Shown: positions 59,676 through 64,000 of the stretch, one piece after another
Layout of the letters: each line of letters starts with the position of its first letter
Position numbering within the stretch: the stretch's first letter is position 1
Assembly: GCA_002270295.1 (NCBI GenBank)
Contig: NISF01000001.1
Span: 1,645,129 to 1,709,128 of the forward strand
From: Enterobacter sp. 10-1
GTDB taxonomy: Bacteria; Pseudomonadota; Gammaproteobacteria; Enterobacterales; Enterobacteriaceae
DNA: 64,000 nucleotides
Direction of reading: 5' to 3'
Made by a program: the position numbers and the translations under genes
Notes under the pieces: model-generated
Databases searched by the model: none
Told to the model about the DNA's origin: nothing
The model's input: only the letters and a program-made list of their open reading frames with translations

Positions 59676-60431
59676 CTAGATGGTCTGCCCGCCCGACACC
59701 TCGATACGCTGTGCGGTCACCCACCGGTTATCGTCCCGCAGCAAGCTGGCGATCATCGGCCCGATATCGTCGGGAACGCCAACGCGGCCGAGCGCGGTCA
59801 TGGCGGCAAACCGGGCGTTGACCTCGGCGTTGTCGCGCACCAGTCCGCCGCCGAAATCGGTTTCAATTGCGCCAGGCGCGATGGTATTGACGGTAATGCC
59901 GCGCCAGCCCAGCTCGCGCGCCATGTAAACGCTCAGCATTTCCACCGCCGCTTTTGCCGCCGCGTAGGCGGAAAATCCTGGATATGAGACCCTGGTCAGC
60001 CCGGATGAAAAATTAACGATCCGTCCGCCGTCGGCCAGCAGCGGCAAAAGCGCCTGAACCAGGAAAAACACTCCTTTGACGTGCACGCTGAACAGCCCGT
60101 CGAACTGCGCTTCGGTAGTATCGGCAACGGCGGCAAACTCGCCGTGACCGGCGTTGTTAATCAGACGATCGAAGGTGTCGCGCCTCCAGACCTCGGCAAG
60201 CTGTATGCGCAGCGTTTCGGCGAAGGTCGGGAAGTTTGCCGTCTGCGCCACGTCAAGCTGGAGAGCGACCGCCTTGCGGCCAAGGGCGCGGATCTCTGCC
60301 ACAACCGCGTTAGCCTGGTCCTCGTTTCCTCTGTAGGCGACGATAACATCGCCTCCCTGTTGCGCAATTGCGATCGCGACGTTGCGGCCAAGGCCGCGGT
60401 TAGCGCCAGTGATGAGTGCGATTTTGCTCAT
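59676..60431 (-). CDS. Short-chain dehydrogenase/reductase
   Basis: A 251-residue SDR: ITGANRGLGRNVAIAIAQQGGDVIVAYRG, NNAGHGEFAAVADT, Ser near IVNFSSGLTR, Y-A-A-A-K active site in YAAAKAAVEMLSVYMA and APGAIETDFGG. It resembles FabG-type NADP-dependent reductases. It is divergent from an AraC gene, a frequent pairing in which the regulator controls the oxidoreductase. Substrate unknown. Confidence 0.87.
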   Translation of the reverse strand: MSKIALITGANRGLGRNVAIAIAQQGGDVIVAYRGNEDQANAVVAEIRALGRKAVALQLDVAQTANFPTFAETLRIQLAEVWRRDTFDRLINNAGHGEFAAVADTTEAQFDGLFSVHVKGVFFLVQALLPLLADGGRIVNFSSGLTRVSYPGFSAYAAAKAAVEMLSVYMARELGWRGITVNTIAPGAIETDFGGGLVRDNAEVNARFAAMTALGRVGVPDDIGPMIASLLRDDNRWVTAQRIEVSGGQTI

Positions 60432-60589
60432 GATATGTCCTTTCTGTTTGGTGGTGTCCCTACAATAGAACCTGGCCGCCCGTCCAAATTGCCCGATCCT
60501 TGTTATTATTTGCTCATTTCTCTTTTAGCCGTTCGTTCTGCCGCGAATTACCGCATACTATCGCTTAAAAACTTGCCTGAAAGGATGTT

Positions 60590-61468
60590 ATGCGTACTGC
60601 TCTGTTCGATCTCTGTCGCCGTTATGCCGATGCTCATGCCGACCGTAACGGGCTTGTCGTTACGCCAGTTTCGGGGCTGACGATTATCCGGGCTTTACAC
60701 CCCGCCGAATTACAGGCGGCCATTAACAAACCTCTGATTGCGATGCTGTTGCAGGGGCGTAAACGCGTCACCACCGGCAGCAGGAGTTTTGAATATGGTC
60801 CGGGCGAGGCTATGGTCATTGCCGCCGATGTTCCGACCAGCAGCCAGATTATCGAGGCCAGCCTGCGCCATCCTTACTATTCCCTGGTGCTGGAACTGGA
60901 TACCGCGATCCTGCGTGAGCTTCAGGATGCTGCGCCAGCAGAGCAGGGGGATACGCCCTGCGTCGGGATTGAACCGATCAATGCCGAGGTTACGGACGCG
61001 GCTTATCGGCTGGCCAGGCTGTTTGAACAGCGGGAGGCGATGGCCATTCTGGGAGACGGATTACGACGTGAACTGCATTACTGGCTGCTCCGCAGCGTAC
61101 ACGGCCCCGCGATTCGCGCCCTCGGCGCGGTGGATAGCCATTCAGGGCGAATTAGTCGTGCGGTCGCTATTCTGCGTAAAGATTTTACGCGCACGATAAG
61201 CGTTGAAGAACTTGCCAGCGCGGCGGGCATGAGCGTTTCCGTGTTCCATCAGCATTTTCGGGCTATGACCACGACCTCGCCTCTCCAGTTCCAGAAACAG
61301 CTGCGCCTGATTCACGCCCGCCATCTGATGCTGACCGACGGCACGGGCATCGCACAGGCGGCGTATGCGGTTGGTTACGCCAGCATTCCGCAGTTCACTC
61401 GTGAATATGCCCGTATGTTTGGCGCGCCGCCGGGACGTGATATGCGAGTTGCGAAAGCCAGCATTTGA
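60590..61468 (+). CDS. AraC-family regulator, YqhC-like
   Basis: A 292-residue regulator with an AraC-type N-terminal cupin (TIIRALHPAELQAAINKPLIAMLLQGRKRVTTGSRSFEYGPGEAMVIAADVPTSSQI) and C-terminal double HTH (ISVEELASAAGMSVSVFHQHFRAMTTTSPLQFQKQLRLIHARHLML, then AAYAVGYASIPQFTREYARMFG). It belongs to the group that includes YqhC, which senses aldehydes. It is divergent from the SDR gene (158-base gap), its probable target. Confidence 0.88.
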   Translation: MRTALFDLCRRYADAHADRNGLVVTPVSGLTIIRALHPAELQAAINKPLIAMLLQGRKRVTTGSRSFEYGPGEAMVIAADVPTSSQIIEASLRHPYYSLVLELDTAILRELQDAAPAEQGDTPCVGIEPINAEVTDAAYRLARLFEQREAMAILGDGLRRELHYWLLRSVHGPAIRALGAVDSHSGRISRAVAILRKDFTRTISVEELASAAGMSVSVFHQHFRAMTTTSPLQFQKQLRLIHARHLMLTDGTGIAQAAYAVGYASIPQFTREYARMFGAPPGRDMRVAKASI

Positions 61469-61683
61469 TTCGAAGCGGGTTAAACGCTCAACGCGCTCGG
61501 GAGGCGGGGCAGCCGTAGGCCGGTGATGCCTTTGGCTTTCGGCTGAAAAGTACGATTTATCAGCGGTTGTGGCTCCGTTTGCCCGCGGGGGCGGACATTT
61601 TTCATGCGTTGAATTATCATTACCACAAGCGTACCGGTGTTAAAAAATAACTTCCCGCTCAGACCGTTTACTGGAACCTCTCA

Positions 61684-63213
61684 ATGAAAAGACCTCCGGC
61701 ATACCATAGCCCTCTGCTTCTGGTGTTTTTCCTGCTGGTTATGAGTCTGGGTATCGCGCTGTGCTATCTGCAGATGCAGTACTCTCTGGATAAAGATATT
61801 CATTCCCGCCTGAAACAGGCTATCACCAGCCTCGACGTCACGCTCGGCCACGCCGAGCTGGCGGCCGAGCGCGCCAGAGGATATCTGGGCGAAAGCTGCG
61901 GTGAGGAAGTATTGACGGGCCTGCGCACTATTGTTGCCACCATTCCGGACGTCAGGACGGTGAGCATGGCAAAGCGTGATGAAATATACTGTACCTCCGT
62001 TTTTGGCGGTAAGACATTTAGCCTCAATCAGGCCGCCTATCCGGACGGCTCGCTGATCCTGATGGGCGGCAATCAGATCACGCCTTCCAAATCGCTGGTT
62101 GTCTACACTCTGCAGGACCGAAGCGGCAACAGCGTGCTGATCGGTATTGACGGCTACTACCTGTATAACGTCCTGCGGGTGCTGGACGGCGACTCGCACC
62201 TGTATTTGAAGATGGGAGACCGCTACCTGGACCGTAATGGTCAGGTCAGCACGGCTGCGCGTATCGCCATCCCGGTGCCGCTCGAATCCGGGGAGTTCCG
62301 ATATAGCGTCATTGCCGACCGCAGCGGCCTGGCTGGCCTCTCCGCGTTTATCCATTATGAGCAGAACCTGTTTATTGCCATTCTTGTGGTGTCGGCGCTG
62401 CTGACCTGGTTATTCAGAAGCTATCTGGGCTACCGCGGCACGTTAGAGTTTATGCTCCGCAAAGCGATACAGCATAAACAGCTGAAGCCTTACATCCAGC
62501 CGATTGTGGAAGGTGAGCAGGGGCGGATTGTCGGCGGAGAGGTGCTTGTGCGCTGGGAACATCCGAAGCTCGGCTTTATTCCCCCGGACAAATTCATCTC
62601 GGTGGCCGAGCAAACCGGTCTGATTAAAGGCGTGACGGCCATCTGCTTCAACGAGGCGATCCGCCAGCTGCGTGAACATGAGTCGCTGCTGCCGGAAGGG
62701 CTTTATATCTGCTTTAACGCCTGCGCCGTTAACTTCCAGGACGATGACATCGTGGCGCTGTGCACACGATTTCAGTCGCAGCTAAAGGGCGCGGACGTTC
62801 GGGTAGTCCTCGAAATTACAGAACGTGAATCGATCGAAAACACGCTGCAAACTGACGCGGTGACCGGGAAGCTCCGCCAGCTCGGGGTGCAGTTTTCCCT
62901 CGATGATTTTGGTACCGGCTACGCGAACTACAGCTACCTGCAGCAGTTTCAGCCGGAGTTCATTAAGGTGGACAAGGTCTTCACGTCCAACGTCGGGACG
63001 AACGAGGCCTCGGCGCTGGTCGTTAAAAATATGGTGAACCTGGCGCAGAAGTTTAATTGCCACATCATTGCGGAAGGGGTCGAGGATAATAATCAGCTGC
63101 AGGTTCTGCGGGCCCTGGGGATAGAGATATTTCAGGGGTACTATTTTTCCCGACCCGTGCCGGTAAGCGACTATATCCGCGCATTAGGCGCAGCACCGAA
63201 AACCAGGGCTTAA
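61684..63213 (+). CDS. CSS-EAL c-di-GMP phosphodiesterase
   Basis: A 509-residue membrane protein: transmembrane helix at about 10-30, periplasmic CSS-type sensor (about 35-225; SCGEE and IYCTSVFGG supply Cys for a disulfide), second helix about 235-255, and a C-terminal EAL domain. Signature GGEVLVRWEHP (EVL variant, common in this family), FNACAVNF, LEITERES, DDFGTGYANYSYL, FIKVDKVF, AEGVED and FQGYYFSRP keep the metal and catalytic residues, so it should hydrolyse c-di-GMP. Oxidation of the CSS cysteines (DsbA/DsbB) controls such enzymes. Confidence 0.9.
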   Translation: MKRPPAYHSPLLLVFFLLVMSLGIALCYLQMQYSLDKDIHSRLKQAITSLDVTLGHAELAAERARGYLGESCGEEVLTGLRTIVATIPDVRTVSMAKRDEIYCTSVFGGKTFSLNQAAYPDGSLILMGGNQITPSKSLVVYTLQDRSGNSVLIGIDGYYLYNVLRVLDGDSHLYLKMGDRYLDRNGQVSTAARIAIPVPLESGEFRYSVIADRSGLAGLSAFIHYEQNLFIAILVVSALLTWLFRSYLGYRGTLEFMLRKAIQHKQLKPYIQPIVEGEQGRIVGGEVLVRWEHPKLGFIPPDKFISVAEQTGLIKGVTAICFNEAIRQLREHESLLPEGLYICFNACAVNFQDDDIVALCTRFQSQLKGADVRVVLEITERESIENTLQTDAVTGKLRQLGVQFSLDDFGTGYANYSYLQQFQPEFIKVDKVFTSNVGTNEASALVVKNMVNLAQKFNCHIIAEGVEDNNQLQVLRALGIEIFQGYYFSRPVPVSDYIRALGAAPKTRA

Positions 63214-63789
63214 GGGAAGTTCTTTGGCTCTCATGATTCTTCACCTGCGGCGATGAACATGGGCCCAGAACTAACATGAGATTCACGCCGCCCACGATCT
63301 CAATGATTATTTTTGCCCGAAATTTAAATGCATGAGAAAGGTCTGATACCCGCCGGGACTGACTGACCCCACAACCATAGACTTCTCTTGTCCTCGCGAC
63401 CATGCCTGTTCTTCGGTAAATCGTGCCGCTTCATCATGGCGAAATTTACTTTCTGAGTGGGCACAGGATGCCAACACGAAAAGTTAGTGTGACGAGCGTA
63501 ATAATATCATTGCTTGCTTTTCCGTTAATTTAGAAATGCGTGTTTACTCACAGAAAGAAAATCAGGAGTAATTATTCTGAAGGTAGATAATACAAAATAC
63601 GTACGGCACATTTAATTCACTTTTCAGGAGGTTAATCACTCTATATTGGTGGACGACCGACATGTCTTAAGGCTCTGGAATAACGGGTTGATATTTCGAT
63701 GCGTAGCATCGCTGCGGGATATTACCGGATCAATAAAGCAGGAAGAGACGTTTTAATTCTTTCCGCAGGATGATAGTAGGGTGACTGAC
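63214..63789. other. Gap before glgB
   Basis: Contains a possible decayed lipoprotein frame on the minus strand (63307-63510), A/T-rich DNA around 63490-63620, a small perfect hairpin CGATGC-GTA-GCATCG (63697-63711) and the glgB leader. asd, the usual upstream neighbour of glgB, is not present. Confidence 0.4.
63307..63510 (-). pseudogene. Possible decayed small lipoprotein frame
   Basis: From ATG 63510 the minus strand reads MILLRSSH, then TAA (63486-63484, codon 9), then LFVLASCAHSESKFRHDEAARF and on to TAA at 63307-63309, 68 codons in all. L-A-S-C looks like a lipobox in a suitable place. The stop codon and lack of a clear ribosome-binding site suggest a relic, if it was ever a gene. Confidence 0.25.
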
Positions 63790-64000
63790 ATGTCTGATTA
63801 TAATGATAAAAGTGTGATTTCAGCACTTCTTGCAGGCCGTTGTTCCGATCCATTCTCCGTGCTTGGCATGCACGCCACCGATGCCGGGCTGGAAGTACGC
63901 GCATTATTACCCGATGCCACCGACGTGTGGGTGATTGAACCGAAAACCGGACGCAAAGTCGGCAAGCTTGAGTGCCTCGACTCGCGCGGTTTCTTTAGCG
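63790..64000 (+). CDS. glgB: 1,4-alpha-glucan branching enzyme, N-terminal part (partial)
   Basis: ATG 63790 opens [28 protein letters not shown], followed by [20 protein letters not shown] and [11 protein letters not shown], which is the N-terminal region of enteric GlgB (about 730 residues). Seventy codons are inside the window; the catalytic domain lies beyond it. GlgB makes alpha-1,6 branches in glycogen. The usual upstream gene asd is missing; a CSS-EAL gene lies 577 bases upstream instead. Confidence 0.93.
   Translation, partial: MSDYNDKSVISALLAGRCSDPFSVLGMHATDAGLEVRALLPDATDVWVIEPKTGRKVGKLECLDSRGFFS

Overview
The window reads as chromosomal DNA of an enteric gammaproteobacterium of the Klebsiella/Raoultella type. 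The evidence is gene-by-gene resemblance to E. coli/Klebsiella proteins (YdeP, KatG, HipBA, DigH, YmjA, BdcA/BdcR, Dat-Ddc, GlgB), GC-rich coding DNA and Shine-Dalgarno-led, tightly packed operons. No rRNA, tRNA, insertion sequence, prophage or CRISPR array was seen. Four exact 13-bp matches to matS (GTGACRNYGTCAC, the MatP site of the enterobacterial Ter macrodomain) lie in or at the edge of intergenic gaps. Together with ydeP, hipBA, digH and ymjA, which are terminus-region genes in E. coli, they suggest that the window lies in the Ter half of the chromosome. A glgB start at the right edge, without asd upstream, is then out of its usual place.

Left part (1-16.1 kb): the tail of an unidentified gene; a YdeP-type molybdopterin oxidoreductase beside a LysR regulator broken by a nonsense codon; a small exported protein; an MFS transporter; a ClbS/DfsB-like protein; a TonB-dependent receptor plus periplasmic iron-chelate binding protein behind one promoter with a palindromic operator; a metallo-hydrolase/EthD-like pair divergent from a GcvA-like LysR; katG; and a LysE-type exporter.

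Centre-left (16.1-26.1 kb) is the highlight: a complete guanidine-assimilation operon. A sigma-54-like promoter is followed by a guanidine-I (ykkC) riboswitch with an intrinsic terminator. Then come an ABC transporter (binding protein, permease, ATPase), two DUF1989 carboxyguanidine deiminase subunits, a 32-codon overlapping small ORF, a second riboswitch of another class (guanidine-II, mini-ykkC, two ACGA-loop hairpins), biotin-dependent guanidine/urea carboxylase and allophanate hydrolase. Guanidine would be imported, carboxylated, deiminated to allophanate and hydrolysed to ammonia and CO2, under both nitrogen and ligand control.

Middle (26.1-41 kb): a second PBP2-type transpeptidase; a glutamine-amidotransferase-like protein; a TetR/SDR pair with twin operators; a LysR/DUF4865 pair; the dat-ddc 1,3-diaminopropane genes; a TPP-riboswitch-controlled tenA-thiZ-thiX-thiY operon; and a PAS-GGDEF cyclase.

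Right part (40.6-64 kb): hipBA with five operator-like sites, flanked by two ECF-sigma modules (one with a small His/Arg-rich membrane protein, one with peroxiredoxin, DsbD-like protein and NrsF-like anti-sigma factor); digH; a five-gene branched-chain amino-acid ABC operon; a citrate synthase paralogue in which the catalytic His is replaced by Asn; family II pyrophosphatase; a leaderless binding-protein-like protein; a GNAT acetyltransferase; ymjA; the divergent bdcA/bdcR pair with twin operators; a divergent SDR/AraC pair; a CSS-EAL phosphodiesterase; and the start of glgB.

All calls rest on reading the sequence and on remembered family features. No database search, alignment or folding program was run.
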